Shown here: one piece after another, positions 10,364-19,135 of the stretch | Layout: each line of letters opens with the position of its first letter | Position numbering within the stretch: the first letter of the stretch is position 1 | Origin: Alteraquisediminimonas sediminicola | GTDB lineage: Bacteria > Pseudomonadota > Alphaproteobacteria > Sphingomonadales > Sphingomonadaceae | Length of the DNA: 64,000 bases | Reading direction: 5' to 3' | Assembly: GCF_019740335.1 (NCBI RefSeq) | Contig: NZ_JAHXZS010000003.1 | Location: 62,001-126,000, forward strand | Position numbers and translations under genes: made by a program | The notes under the pieces: generated by a model | What the model was told of the DNA's origin: nothing | Seen by the model: only the letters and a program-made list of their open reading frames with translations | Database searches by the model: none

Positions 10364-11553
10364 GGCTGCGCCATCGCCAGTGGTTCGGGCGATTCGATCA
10401 ATTGCTTCATCCGCTGGATGAAGATCGCGGCATCATGACCATCGACGATCCGATGGTCGAAAGCAGAGGACACATTCATGATCTCGCGTATCACGATCTG
10501 ACCGTCACGCACGACCGGACGCGATTCCATGCGGTTCGGGCCGATGATCGCGACCTCTGGCGCGTTGATCACAGGCGTTGTCGAAACCCCGCCAAGGGCG
10601 CCGAGACTGGTCAGCGTGATGGTGGAGCCGCTCAACTCTTCACGCCGCGCGCTGCCATCACGCGCAGCCGCGGCAACACGCGACAGTTCGCGCGCACAGG
10701 CCCAGATGTCGAGCGCCTCGACATGGCGGACGACCGGCACGATCAGCCCGCCCGGCGTGTGCGTACCGATACCGATGTGCACGCCTTCATGCAGACGCAA
10801 GATACCCGCCTCATCGTCATAACGGGCATTGAACTGGGGAAATTCAGGCTGAAGCAGCGCAAGCGCCCGCATGAAAAACGGGAGCAATGTCAATTTCGGG
10901 TCATCGGCATGACGCCCGGCATTGAGCCGTTCGCGTAACGCCACCAGCGCCGTCATGTCGAATTCCTCGACATAGCCGAAATGGGGGATGCGCCTTTTGC
11001 TGTCCTGCACGCGCTCGGCGATGATGCGGCGCAACCCGATGATATGTTGCTCATGCACCAACGTGCGTTGCGGCGATGCGGGCTGGTGCAGTCCGGCGAG
11101 ATGGCGGTCCAGATCATTCTGTGTGACCTGCCCATGCGCGCCGGTGGCGGGAACAACATTCAGCGCAACGTCTTGTTCTTTGGCGCGGCGACGGGTCGCG
11201 GGCGCGGCGAGCGGCTGGCTGCCGCTAAGGGCTGGCGATGGTGCCTGCGCTGGCAACGGGGCTGGCGTCGGTGGTGCTGGCGTAGTGGACGTGGCGATGG
11301 GAACGTCTGGCGCTTGTGTTTCCAGTTCGACCAATATCGCGCCCACGGCAAGTTTTGTGCCGACCTCGCCATGCAAGGCGATGACAATGCCGTCGACAGG
11401 TGAGGGTATCTCGATCGTGGCCTTGTCGGTCATGATATCAGCAAGGGGTTGATCCTCCTGCACATGCTCACCCGGATGGACATGCCATGCCACGATCTCC
11501 GCTTCGGCAATGCCCTCGCCAATATCCGGCAAGTGAAACAGGTGACGCGCCAT
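10360..11553 (-). CDS. bkdB: Branched-chain 2-oxoacid dehydrogenase E2 (dihydrolipoyl acyltransferase)
   Basis: Core acyltransferase of the branched-chain 2-oxoacid dehydrogenase complex, passing acyl groups from E1 to CoA. Its 397 residues run: lipoyl domain with Lys44 in MTDKATIEI, an Ala/Pro-rich linker (about 82-120), the E1/E3-binding domain around AHGQVTQNDLDRHL, and the catalytic domain ending in DHRIVDGHDAAIF (His and Asp of the active site). The start at 11553 follows a GGAGG site 2 bases past the E1beta stop. A longer in-frame reading to 11619 would run into E1beta and has no ribosome site. One lipoyl domain only. Confidence 0.92.
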   Translation of the reverse strand: MARHLFHLPDIGEGIAEAEIVAWHVHPGEHVQEDQPLADIMTDKATIEIPSPVDGIVIALHGEVGTKLAVGAILVELETQAPDVPIATSTTPAPPTPAPLPAQAPSPALSGSQPLAAPATRRRAKEQDVALNVVPATGAHGQVTQNDLDRHLAGLHQPASPQRTLVHEQHIIGLRRIIAERVQDSKRRIPHFGYVEEFDMTALVALRERLNAGRHADDPKLTLLPFFMRALALLQPEFPQFNARYDDEAGILRLHEGVHIGIGTHTPGGLIVPVVRHVEALDIWACARELSRVAAAARDGSARREELSGSTITLTSLGALGGVSTTPVINAPEVAIIGPNRMESRPVVRDGQIVIREIMNVSSAFDHRIVDGHDAAIFIQRMKQLIESPEPLAMAQP

Positions 11554-11555
11554 GC

Positions 11556-12569
11556 TCAGTCCTCCATCACGCGTCGCAGCGCTGCCGCCAATCGCGCCGG
11601 GCCGGGGAAATAGTCCCACTCAAAGGCATGAGGATAGGGCGTATCCCAACCCGTCACGCGGAGGATCGGGCTTTCAAGATGGTAAAAGCAGCGCTCCTGC
11701 ACCAGCGCCGACAATTCCGCGCCAAAGCCGCCAAAACGCGATGCCTCGTGCAGGATGACACAACGCCCGGTTTTCTGCACCGAAGCCATGATCGTGTCGA
11801 TATCAAGCGGGACGAGCGACCGCAGATCGATCAATTCGGCATCGATCCCACTTTCCGCGATGCCGGCAAGCGCGACATGCACCATCGTGCCATAGGCTAG
11901 GACAGTGGCATCATGGCCTGACCTGACAATCGCCGCCGCACCAAGCGGCACATTATAATAGCCCTCCGGCACCTCGGCCGCCGGATGCCCGGCCCAGCTG
12001 CGCGTTGCCTGTTCGGGATGGCCATCGAACGGGCCATGATACAACCGCTTGGGTTCAAGGAAGATCACCGGATCGTCGCACTCGATCGCGGCGATCAATA
12101 AGCCCTTCGCGTCGAATGGATTGGACGGAATGACCGTCTTGAGGCCACAGACATGCGCAAACAGGGCTTCCGGGCTTTGGCTATGGGTCTGCCCGCCGAA
12201 AATACCGCCGCCATAAGGGGCGCGCACCGTGATCGGCGCCCAGAATTCGCCATTGGAGCGATAGCGCAAACGTGCTGCCTCGGACGCAAGTTGATCGAAG
12301 GCGGGGAGGATGTAATCGGCAAACTGAATCTCGACGACCGGACGCAGGCCATAAGCACCCATGCCGATTGCCGTCGCGATGATCCCGCCTTCCGCAATCG
12401 GCGCATCGAAGCAGCGCGGCGCGCCATATTTTTGCTGCAACCCATCGGTCACGCGAAACACGCCGCCAAAATAGCCGACATCCTCGCCGAATATCAATAT
12501 GTCCGGATCACGCGCCAGCATCACATCCAGTGCGCTGTTCAGGGCCTGTACCATGGTCATCGTCACCAT
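11556..12569 (-). CDS. bkdA2: Branched-chain 2-oxoacid dehydrogenase E1 beta subunit
   Basis: Beta chain of the thiamine-diphosphate E1 that decarboxylates 2-oxoacids from valine, leucine and isoleucine. The 337 residues include transketolase-type segments IFGEDVGYFGGVFRVTDGL, FDAPIAEGGIIATAIGMGAYGLRPVVEIQFADY, and VPLDIDTIMASVQKTGRCVILHEA. ATG at 12569 overlaps the end of E1alpha by a base pair or so; ATGs at 12560 and 12554 are alternatives. Pyruvate-type E1 beta chains are similar; the acyl-CoA genes downstream favour branched substrates. Confidence 0.92.
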   Translation of the reverse strand: MVTMTMVQALNSALDVMLARDPDILIFGEDVGYFGGVFRVTDGLQQKYGAPRCFDAPIAEGGIIATAIGMGAYGLRPVVEIQFADYILPAFDQLASEAARLRYRSNGEFWAPITVRAPYGGGIFGGQTHSQSPEALFAHVCGLKTVIPSNPFDAKGLLIAAIECDDPVIFLEPKRLYHGPFDGHPEQATRSWAGHPAAEVPEGYYNVPLGAAAIVRSGHDATVLAYGTMVHVALAGIAESGIDAELIDLRSLVPLDIDTIMASVQKTGRCVILHEASRFGGFGAELSALVQERCFYHLESPILRVTGWDTPYPHAFEWDYFPGPARLAAALRRVMED

Positions 12570-12570
12570 C

Positions 12571-13800
12571 TCAAAGCCCCAGTTCCCGGCGCTGTTCGAT
12601 CAGCCGCCAATCCGCCTCTTTGAACACATCTTCGAACATTTCATCGAGCGGCGGCTTGGATTGGCCGAGCGTACCAATGGCCTCGGCCTCTTTCTGTACG
12701 GCGCGCACCTCATCTTGCAGTTCCGCCTCCAATTGCACATGGCGCGCCTCCGACCATAGGCCCTGTATGATCAGATGTTGCTTCAGCCGCGCGATCGGAT
12801 CGCCCAGCGGCCAATGGGCGGCCTCATCGGCGGGGCGATAGCGGGTCGGGTCATCGCTCGTCGAATGGCCAGCCGCGCGATAGGTGAGAAATTCGATCAG
12901 CGACGGTCCGCAATTCTGCCGGGCGCGTTCCGCCGCCCAGCAGGTCGCGGCCCAGACCGCGAGGACATCATTTCCATCGACGCGCAAGCCGGGCATGCCA
13001 TAGCCCGTCGCCTTTGCAGCGAAGGTCGTTTCCTCCGCCCCTGCAATCCCGGCATAGCTGGAGATCGCCCATTGGTTGTTGGTAACAGCGAGGATCACCG
13101 GCGCGCGATAGACGCTGGCGAAGGTCATCGCTTCGTGAAAACCGCCCTCTGCCGTCGTGCCTTCGCCGACAATGCCAAGCGCGATGCGATGATCGCCCTT
13201 ATAGGCAGAGGCCATTGCCCAGCCAACGGCATGCCCAAAGCGGTTGCCGAGATTGCCGGAGAGCGAATAAAAACCATAATCCCGCGCCGAATACATGACC
13301 GGCAATTGCCGTCCCTTGAGCGGATCATGCGCATTCGAATAGACTTGGTTCATCATGTCTACCAGCGGATAGCCACGGGCGATCAGCCACCCCTGCACGC
13401 GATAGGTCGGAAAGCACATGTCGTCCGGCGCAAGGGCGAGCGCCTGCGCCACGCCGATCGCTTCCTCGCCGGTCGATTTCATGAAGAAGCTGGTCTTGCC
13501 CTGTCGATGCGCGCGGAACATCCGGTCTTCGAATATCCGGGTCTGCATCATCGCGCGCAGCGCCTGCATCAAGATTCCATCGGGCAGGACCGGATTCCAC
13601 GGGCCGACTGCACGCCCTGCGTCATCCAATACCCGCACCAGCAATTGGGGCAGGTCCCGCACTTCGCGCTCCGGCGTACAAGGATCGGGGCGACGCACCT
13701 CACCTGCCGCGGATAAATTGATATGATCAAACCGGGGAGATTGTCCGGGTCGGGACAATGGCATCGGAATGTGCAACTGAAGCGGAAGACGGCCAGACAT
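12571..13800 (-). CDS. bkdA1: Branched-chain 2-oxoacid dehydrogenase E1 alpha subunit
   Basis: Alpha chain of the E1 decarboxylase and first gene of the operon. It has 409 residues. The thiamine diphosphate motif is visible as GIVGEGTTAEGGFHEAMTFASVYRAPVILAVTNNQW. The N-terminal HIPMPLSRPGQSPRFDHINLSAAG-like segment and FMKSTGEEA are typical of bacterial BKD E1alpha. ATG at 13800 is preceded by GGTGAGGTG. No E3 (lipoamide dehydrogenase) gene lies in the operon, so E3 must come from elsewhere. No Lrp- or BkdR-type regulator is adjacent. Confidence 0.92.
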   Translation of the reverse strand: MSGRLPLQLHIPMPLSRPGQSPRFDHINLSAAGEVRRPDPCTPEREVRDLPQLLVRVLDDAGRAVGPWNPVLPDGILMQALRAMMQTRIFEDRMFRAHRQGKTSFFMKSTGEEAIGVAQALALAPDDMCFPTYRVQGWLIARGYPLVDMMNQVYSNAHDPLKGRQLPVMYSARDYGFYSLSGNLGNRFGHAVGWAMASAYKGDHRIALGIVGEGTTAEGGFHEAMTFASVYRAPVILAVTNNQWAISSYAGIAGAEETTFAAKATGYGMPGLRVDGNDVLAVWAATCWAAERARQNCGPSLIEFLTYRAAGHSTSDDPTRYRPADEAAHWPLGDPIARLKQHLIIQGLWSEARHVQLEAELQDEVRAVQKEAEAIGTLGQSKPPLDEMFEDVFKEADWRLIEQRRELGL

Positions 13801-13822
13801 AGCAGCACCTCACCCGATCATA

Positions 13823-13851
13823 TTATTATTATCCATACGTGATTCTGGCAA
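13823..13851 (-). promoter_or_regulatory. Candidate sigma-70 promoter of the bkd-liu operon
   Basis: On the minus strand TTGCCA (13851-13846) and TAATAA (13828-13823) are separated by 17 bases, about 25 bases upstream of the E1alpha ATG. Spacing and hexamers fit a housekeeping promoter with a very short leader. The rest of 13801-14040 shows no gene. Confidence 0.4.
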
Positions 13852-14040
13852 AAATAGCTGTTGATTTATGACATCAGGTAGAGATCGATGCACGACGATA
13901 CACACCCTTGATGCCAGCATCACGGCGAACTTCACGCTTAGCGGTTCGAATGCTTATGTCCTCTTCTTCGGATGCAACCTTGCCAATGCGACCCATGCCT
14001 TTACCCTGGCTGGTCTGTGGTCGTTCGGATCAACCCTGCC

Positions 14041-14604
14041 TTAGCTGGCCACGTCTGCGGCTTCGCGTATCGGAATGCTGCAGTGGACATTTTTGGCGTC
14101 TATAACGGCGAAGAGCCGACCTAGTCCGACGAACATTGCAACGTCGAGACCTAGTTCAACGACTTCTTTCACCGAGAAACTCCGGTAAAGGCGCTCGAAC
14201 TCCGCATCCCCCACGCTGAAATGATCGAACGCCATCTTCTGACCGAAAGAGATCGCCGCCTTTTCCCGTTCGGTAAACAAAGGTGAAGTTTCTGCCGACG
14301 GCAATGCGGCGACCATTTCCTCGGTCAAGCCTTGGTCGATCGAATCCTGATAGCGGGACCCAAGGCAGTTGGCGCACTGGTTGATCTGGGCAATGGCGAG
14401 GCGAACGAGCTCGATGAGCTTGCGATCAAGTAGCCCTTCGGTTTGCAGCGACCAATAAAATGGCGCAAATTTCGAGATGATGTCCGGCCGATGCACCACC
14501 GCGCGCATCCCTGTCGGTTCGCCTGTCATCTCACCGACCTGCGTCACGATCTCAGCCATTTCAGGCGTCATATCCACCAGTTCCATCAATGGAATTCGTG
14601 CCAT
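14041..14604 (-). CDS. Carboxymuconolactone decarboxylase (AhpD-like) family protein
   Basis: A 187-residue all-helical protein of the CMD/AhpD family, often linked to peroxide or organic-radical chemistry. The AhpD-type redox pair is present as NQCANCLGSRYQD (Cys-X-X-Cys). The ATG at 14604 has an AGGAGAGAGGG site and gives MARIPLMELVD, the usual family start; the upstream in-frame ATG at 14670 lacks one. It stands alone between the branched-chain operon and cobU, transcribed like both, with no clear partner. Specific function is not predictable. Confidence 0.8.
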   Translation of the reverse strand: MARIPLMELVDMTPEMAEIVTQVGEMTGEPTGMRAVVHRPDIISKFAPFYWSLQTEGLLDRKLIELVRLAIAQINQCANCLGSRYQDSIDQGLTEEMVAALPSAETSPLFTEREKAAISFGQKMAFDHFSVGDAEFERLYRSFSVKEVVELGLDVAMFVGLGRLFAVIDAKNVHCSIPIREAADVAS

Positions 14605-14724
14605 GCCCTCTCTCCTTTGATAAACTGTATCCGAACCTCGGCCAGCGTTCAAAATAAAAGGCATGTTCAAAAAAGTCGTACCGGGCGACAGGAGAAATTC
14701 TTCGAACGCGGACTTCGCCCTTAA

Positions 14725-15234
14725 TTATTTAAGACGTTGCGACAGTCCTGCGGTCACGAACCAGACGTCATCGGCAGCTTGCGCCACAGCTTGATTCAGC
14801 CACCCGGCTTCATCCCTGAACCGGCGAGCGAGCGGATTGTCAGGCACGATGCCTTGACCGACTTCATTCGAAACCAGCAGGATCGTCGCCGACGACCGCT
14901 GCATGGTCGCGACAAGCGCACTTCGGGCCGCAGCAATATCATGATCGCCCAGCATCAGATTGCTCAGCCACAAGGTGAGACAATCAACAAGGATGATGTT
15001 GTCGGACGCGGCGAGACTGTCCAAAATGCTCGGGAGATCAATCGGACATTCCAGTGTCGACCAATAATCGGCACGCCCCGCCTGATGGCGCGCGATCCGG
15101 TCGATCATTTCCTCGTCGAACGCTTGCGCCGTCGCAATGTAGCTGAATTTACCCGACATCGTGCCAGCCAACCGCTCGGCAAAACTGCTCTTGCCCGAAC
15201 GAGCACCACCCAGAATCAAGATGTTTCGCCCCAT
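14725..15234 (-). CDS. cobU: Adenosylcobinamide kinase / adenosylcobinamide-phosphate guanylyltransferase
   Basis: Bifunctional enzyme that phosphorylates adenosylcobinamide and then guanylates it to adenosylcobinamide-GDP, activating the corrinoid for lower-ligand attachment. It has 169 residues. P-loop GGARSGKSS is at 9-17 and the probable guanylated residue is His50 in DRIARHQ. Other family segments are ILVDCLTLWLSNL and SNEVGQGIVPDNPLARRFRDEAGWLNQ. It is divergent from the cobalamin operon and separated from it by the riboswitch region, so it is not under that riboswitch. Confidence 0.95.
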   Translation of the reverse strand: MGRNILILGGARSGKSSFAERLAGTMSGKFSYIATAQAFDEEMIDRIARHQAGRADYWSTLECPIDLPSILDSLAASDNIILVDCLTLWLSNLMLGDHDIAAARSALVATMQRSSATILLVSNEVGQGIVPDNPLARRFRDEAGWLNQAVAQAADDVWFVTAGLSQRLK

Positions 15235-15249
15235 TTTTCACCCCCGATA

Positions 15250-15278
15250 TTGCCAATATGGTCGCATCGCGTCATATG
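15250..15278 (+). promoter_or_regulatory. Candidate promoter of the cobalamin operon
   Basis: TTGCCA (15250-15255), a 17-base spacer and CATATG (15273-15278) place a start near 15285, immediately before the first conserved riboswitch bases at 15291. The -35 hexamer is the same as that proposed for the bkd operon. The -10 match is only moderate. Confidence 0.4.
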
Positions 15279-15284
15279 CGCCGC

Positions 15285-15460
15285 AGCAATAGGTTCCCAG
15301 AGATGGGATGAAAAGGGAACTCGGAAGCGGAATTTCCGTAATCCGGGGCTGCCCCCGCAACTGTGATCGGCGAGTCTGCGCTTCGTTACACCACTGGATT
15401 TCGATCTGGGAAGGTGAAGCGCCCGACAATGACCCGAGAGCCAGGAGACCTGCCTGTCGC
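15285..15460 (+). ncRNA. Cobalamin (adenosylcobalamin) riboswitch
   Basis: Leader RNA that senses cobalamin and represses the downstream uptake and assembly operon. Conserved elements occur in order: AGGTTCCC with its partner GGGAACTCGG, the GCGGAATTTCCGTAATCC segment, GGGGCTGCCCCCGCAACTG, GGGAAGGTGAAGCG, and the B12 box GAGAGCCAGGAGACCTGCC (about 15436-15454). It lies 150 bases ahead of btuB. A small CGAGG/CCTCG hairpin at about 15499-15514 and the AAGGGGG ribosome site are candidates for the expression platform. Edges are approximate. Confidence 0.95.
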
Positions 15461-15608
15461 TGTCGTTCTTTCGCGCGGGCGGGGTGCACCGGGTGAACGA
15501 GGGACTTTCCTCGCGTGACGACTTGGTCGGGTCGTTGCGCGCGGAGCAATGTTTTCAAGCATTGGTCGGCGTGGCGACCCTTTTGATGTCTCAAAAGGGG
15601 GTTATCCC

Positions 15609-17507
15609 ATGCACAAGTCTGTACTTATCTTTCTATCTGTTTCCACCGCTGGACTTGCCCTGCCTGTCAGGGCCGAAGAAACCGGGGGCGACCAGATCGT
15701 CGTCACCGCTTCACGCAGTATGCAGCCACTGTCGCAGGTCGGCGCATCGATCTCGATCATCGATGCCGACATGATCAAGCAACTCCAAAGTGTCGCCGTC
15801 GTCGATCTGTTGCGCACCGTCCCCGGCGTGACCTTCACGCGCAACGGCGGTATCGGCACATCGACCTCCGTCAATATTCGAGGCGCAGAGAGCGACCAGA
15901 CCGTCGTGTTGATCGACGGTGTGAAGATCAATGACCCGTCGACACCGGGTGGCGGATTCAATTTCGGCAATTTGCTGACGGATAACCTCCATCGCATCGA
16001 GATCGTGCGCGGCGCGCAATCCGTGCTTTGGGGCAGCCAGGCCATTGGCGGCGTCGTCAACCTGATCACCACCGAGCCGGGCGACAGGATCGCTGGCGAT
16101 GTCAGTGCGGAATATGGCTGGCGAGATAGCGCCAGACTGACTGGCAATATTTCGGGCCGATCGGGTCCGGTGGCGGCCAGCTTTGGCGGCGGCTATTATC
16201 GCACTGATGGCATCTCGGCCTTCAACGAAGCCCGTGGCGGCAAGGAGCGGGAGGGCTTTCGCCACTATAATGGCAATGGCAAGATCAAGGTGACGCTATC
16301 GGATGCCATCTCCCTCGATCTGCGGGGTTGGTATTCAGACGGCAAGACCGGCATCGACGGCTTTCCGCCGCCGACCTACAGCTTTGCCGACACCGATGAA
16401 ACAGCCCGGACCAAGGAGTTGGTGGGATATTCGGGGTTGAACATCGCGCTGTTCGATGGTCGGTTGCACAACCGATTTGCCTATGCGTTGACGGACACGC
16501 GTCGCGAAAATCTCGACTTTTCCACCCCGACACCTGCCCGGACCTTCGATGCCAAGGGTCTGAACAGCCGCTTCGAATATCAAGGCGTGTTCGATCTTGC
16601 AGACGGCTGGAAAAGCATTTTTGGCGCTGAAACCGAAAAGGCCAGCTTCAAAACCTCCAGCTATGGTGGTCCCTATGCCCGCGCCCATGCCCGTATCGAC
16701 AGTGTTTACGGCCAGTTGAGCCTTACCCCGTTGGCCGGGCTGACCCTGAACGGCGGGGCGCGCCATGACGATCACGACACATTTGGCGGCAAGACGACAT
16801 TCGCCGCAAATGGGGTCTATTCGCCCAATGGCGGCAAGACGGCACTTCGCGCCAGCTATGGCGAAGGGTTCAAGACGCCTTCATTGTACCAGCTGTTCAG
16901 CAACTACGGCAATACAGGGCTCAAGCCCGAACAATCCCATGGCTGGGACATGGGCATCACGCAGCAATTGCTGGATGGCCGCATTGCCGCAGGCGTCACA
17001 TGGTTCGCGCGTGAAACCGACAATCAGATCATCTTCATCAGTTGCCCGGTGTTGACCGGCATCTGTGCCGGTCATGCAAGCGGCACCTATGACAATGTCA
17101 CGCGCGGCCATGCCGAAGGCGCCGAATTCACCTTGGACCTGCATCCAGTCGATGCCTTGAGCGTGCGCACCGGCTATAGTTATATCAAGGCGGAAAATCG
17201 GGATACTGGCCGCGATTTGCCACGCCGTCCCCGGCACAGCCTCCACACATCCATCGACTATATCTGGGCGTTCGGGCTGAAGGCCGGCGCGTCGCTGACC
17301 CATGTCGGGAAAAGCTTCGACAACACGAGCAACACCAGAAGATTGGGTGATTATATATTGGTCGATCTGCGGGCATCCTTCCCGCTGACCGAACGGATCG
17401 AGATCTATGGCCGGGTCGAAAACCTGTTCGATGACCAATATGAAACCAGCTATCGTTATGGTTCGCCGGGCCGTGCCGCCTTTGCGGGCCTGCGACTGAC
17501 ATACTGA
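15609..17507 (+). CDS. btuB: TonB-dependent cobalamin receptor BtuB
   Basis: Outer-membrane transporter for vitamin B12 and related corrinoids, energised by TonB. The 632 residues start at ATG 15609 behind AAAAGGGGG; an in-frame ATG at 15549 lacks a site. A signal peptide ends at about residue 22 (ALPVRA), a TonB box DQIVVTASR follows, and the plug holds VNIRGAESDQTVVLIDGVKINDP and IEIVRGAQSVLWGSQAIGGVVNL, both typical of BtuB. The C-terminus ends in Tyr after GLRLT. It is the first gene under the riboswitch, which agrees with the substrate assignment. Confidence 0.95.
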   Translation: MHKSVLIFLSVSTAGLALPVRAEETGGDQIVVTASRSMQPLSQVGASISIIDADMIKQLQSVAVVDLLRTVPGVTFTRNGGIGTSTSVNIRGAESDQTVVLIDGVKINDPSTPGGGFNFGNLLTDNLHRIEIVRGAQSVLWGSQAIGGVVNLITTEPGDRIAGDVSAEYGWRDSARLTGNISGRSGPVAASFGGGYYRTDGISAFNEARGGKEREGFRHYNGNGKIKVTLSDAISLDLRGWYSDGKTGIDGFPPPTYSFADTDETARTKELVGYSGLNIALFDGRLHNRFAYALTDTRRENLDFSTPTPARTFDAKGLNSRFEYQGVFDLADGWKSIFGAETEKASFKTSSYGGPYARAHARIDSVYGQLSLTPLAGLTLNGGARHDDHDTFGGKTTFAANGVYSPNGGKTALRASYGEGFKTPSLYQLFSNYGNTGLKPEQSHGWDMGITQQLLDGRIAAGVTWFARETDNQIIFISCPVLTGICAGHASGTYDNVTRGHAEGAEFTLDLHPVDALSVRTGYSYIKAENRDTGRDLPRRPRHSLHTSIDYIWAFGLKAGASLTHVGKSFDNTSNTRRLGDYILVDLRASFPLTERIEIYGRVENLFDDQYETSYRYGSPGRAAFAGLRLTY

Positions 17508-17516
17508 CGACGGCCG

Positions 17517-18527
17517 ATGACGCCGATGCAACCTGTTCAGGCATCTCAGGTGTCTCAGGCGACTGAGGCCCTGCACTGGCATGGTGGCCAGATCGAGGCG
17601 GCGGCGCGGACCTATCCGGACGCGCCGCTGCCTTGGCTGGACTTGTCGACCGGCATCAGCCCATGGCCATATCGGGTCGGGCGGATCGACCGGGAGGCAT
17701 GGCATCGGCTGCCCTCGATTGAGGGGCTGAAGGCGCTGGAAGAGGCGGCCAGCGCCTTTTTCGGGCTGCACAATCCCGAACAGATCGCCGCCGTTCCGGG
17801 CAGCGACATCGCGATCCGGCTGTTGGCGCGGCTATTGGAAACGGATCGGGTCTCGATCGTCAGCCCCAGCTATGGCGCTTATGCAGCCACATGGCCGCAG
17901 GCGCGACATGTGTCATTTGCCGCCGCCCGCAACGCGGATCTTCTGGTCTGCGCCAACCCCAACAATCCGGATGGCGCAATCATCCCGGCGCAAGCGCTGC
18001 AACGCATCCACAACATGCGGATCGTCGACGAAGCCTTTGCCGACGCCATGCCGACAGAAAGCCTGATCCCCCATCGTAACGGCGCGGTGGTGCTACGGTC
18101 ATTTGGCAAATTCTTCGGGTTGGCGGGCGTCCGGCTTGGTTTTGTGATCGCCGACCGGCCCCTTATCCGATCGTTAAAGACCATGCTGGGCGATTGGCCG
18201 ATATCGGGAGCCGCCATCGCCATCGGGACCAGCGCCTATCGCGACACATTGTGGCAGGAGCGGCAAAAGCGCCGCCTGTTGCGGGCGAGCAACCGGCTTG
18301 GACGGATGCTCACAACATATGGGCTGGAGACAGTCGGGAAGACCGCCAATTTCCATTTATGTCGTCATGAGGCGGCAGCGTCATTGTTCGCACATCTGTG
18401 CCGCCACGGCATTCTCGTCCGCCCCTTTTCTGCCGAACCGTCATGGCTGCGCTTCGGCCTGCCCGGCAGCACGCCGGATTGGCACAGGCTGGAAACCGCC
18501 CTCAATTCATGGAGACACCACGCATGA
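17517..18527 (+). CDS. cobD: Threonine-phosphate decarboxylase (CobC/CobD-type PLP enzyme)
   Basis: PLP-dependent enzyme that makes aminopropanol phosphate for the nucleotide loop of cobalamin. Its 336 residues have fold type I aminotransferase features: the opening HGGQIEAAARTYP and DLSTGISPWPY, ANPNNPDG, RIVDEAFAD, and the PLP-lysine region LRSFGKFFGLAGVRLGF. It begins 9 bases after btuB and ends as ATGA with cobO. The start could be ATG 17517 or 17523. It supplies the substrate joined to the corrinoid by CbiB four genes downstream. Confidence 0.93.
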   Translation: MTPMQPVQASQVSQATEALHWHGGQIEAAARTYPDAPLPWLDLSTGISPWPYRVGRIDREAWHRLPSIEGLKALEEAASAFFGLHNPEQIAAVPGSDIAIRLLARLLETDRVSIVSPSYGAYAATWPQARHVSFAAARNADLLVCANPNNPDGAIIPAQALQRIHNMRIVDEAFADAMPTESLIPHRNGAVVLRSFGKFFGLAGVRLGFVIADRPLIRSLKTMLGDWPISGAAIAIGTSAYRDTLWQERQKRRLLRASNRLGRMLTTYGLETVGKTANFHLCRHEAAASLFAHLCRHGILVRPFSAEPSWLRFGLPGSTPDWHRLETALNSWRHHA

Positions 18528-19135
18528 CCGATCAACAAGACGATTTCATCCGTCACAATGAACGGATGAAAAAATTGAAGGTGGCACGGGAGAAAATACA
18601 ATCCCGCAAGACCATCGAGCGCGGCCTGCTGATTATCCACACCGGCAATGGCAAGGGCAAGTCGTCAAGCGCGTTCGGCATGGCGGTCCGGTCCGTCGGC
18701 TGGGGCATGAAGGTCGGGATCGTGCAATATGTGAAGGGCAGCTGGGACACCGGGGAAAAGGCCTTTTTCGCGGCCAATCCCGATCTGCTGACCTTTGATG
18801 TGATGGGCAATGGCTTCACATGGGACACGCAGGATCGCGCCCGCGACATTGCGGCGGCACGTGCCGCATGGGAAAGATCCAAAGCCCTGATCCTCGATCC
18901 GGCATATGACTTCATCATTCTGGATGAACTCAACATCGTGCTGCGCGACGACACATTGCCCGCCGCAGAGATCGCCGATTTTCTCAAAGACCGGCCAATG
19001 GACAAGCATATCTGCATCACCGGCCGCAATGCCAAACCTGAATTGATCGACATCGCCGACCTCGTCACCGAGTTTCAGGAAGTGAAGCACCCGTTCAAGG
19101 CCGGGTTCAAAGCGCAAAAGGGCGTCGAATATTGA
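18524..19135 (+). CDS. cobO: Cob(I)yrinic acid a,c-diamide adenosyltransferase
   Basis: CobA/CobO/BtuR-family enzyme transferring the 5'-deoxyadenosyl group from ATP to Co(I) corrinoids. It has 203 residues with P-loop TGNGKGKSSSAFG at 40-52, and family segments KVGIVQYVKGSWDTGE, DFIILDELNIVL and HICITGRNAKPELIDIADLVTE. The N-terminal basic helix (NERMKKLKVAREKIQSRKTIERGL) is typical. The start at 18524 overlaps the previous stop as ATGA. It can adenosylate imported corrinoid before loop assembly. Confidence 0.95.
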   Translation: MTDQQDDFIRHNERMKKLKVAREKIQSRKTIERGLLIIHTGNGKGKSSSAFGMAVRSVGWGMKVGIVQYVKGSWDTGEKAFFAANPDLLTFDVMGNGFTWDTQDRARDIAAARAAWERSKALILDPAYDFIILDELNIVLRDDTLPAAEIADFLKDRPMDKHICITGRNAKPELIDIADLVTEFQEVKHPFKAGFKAQKGVEY

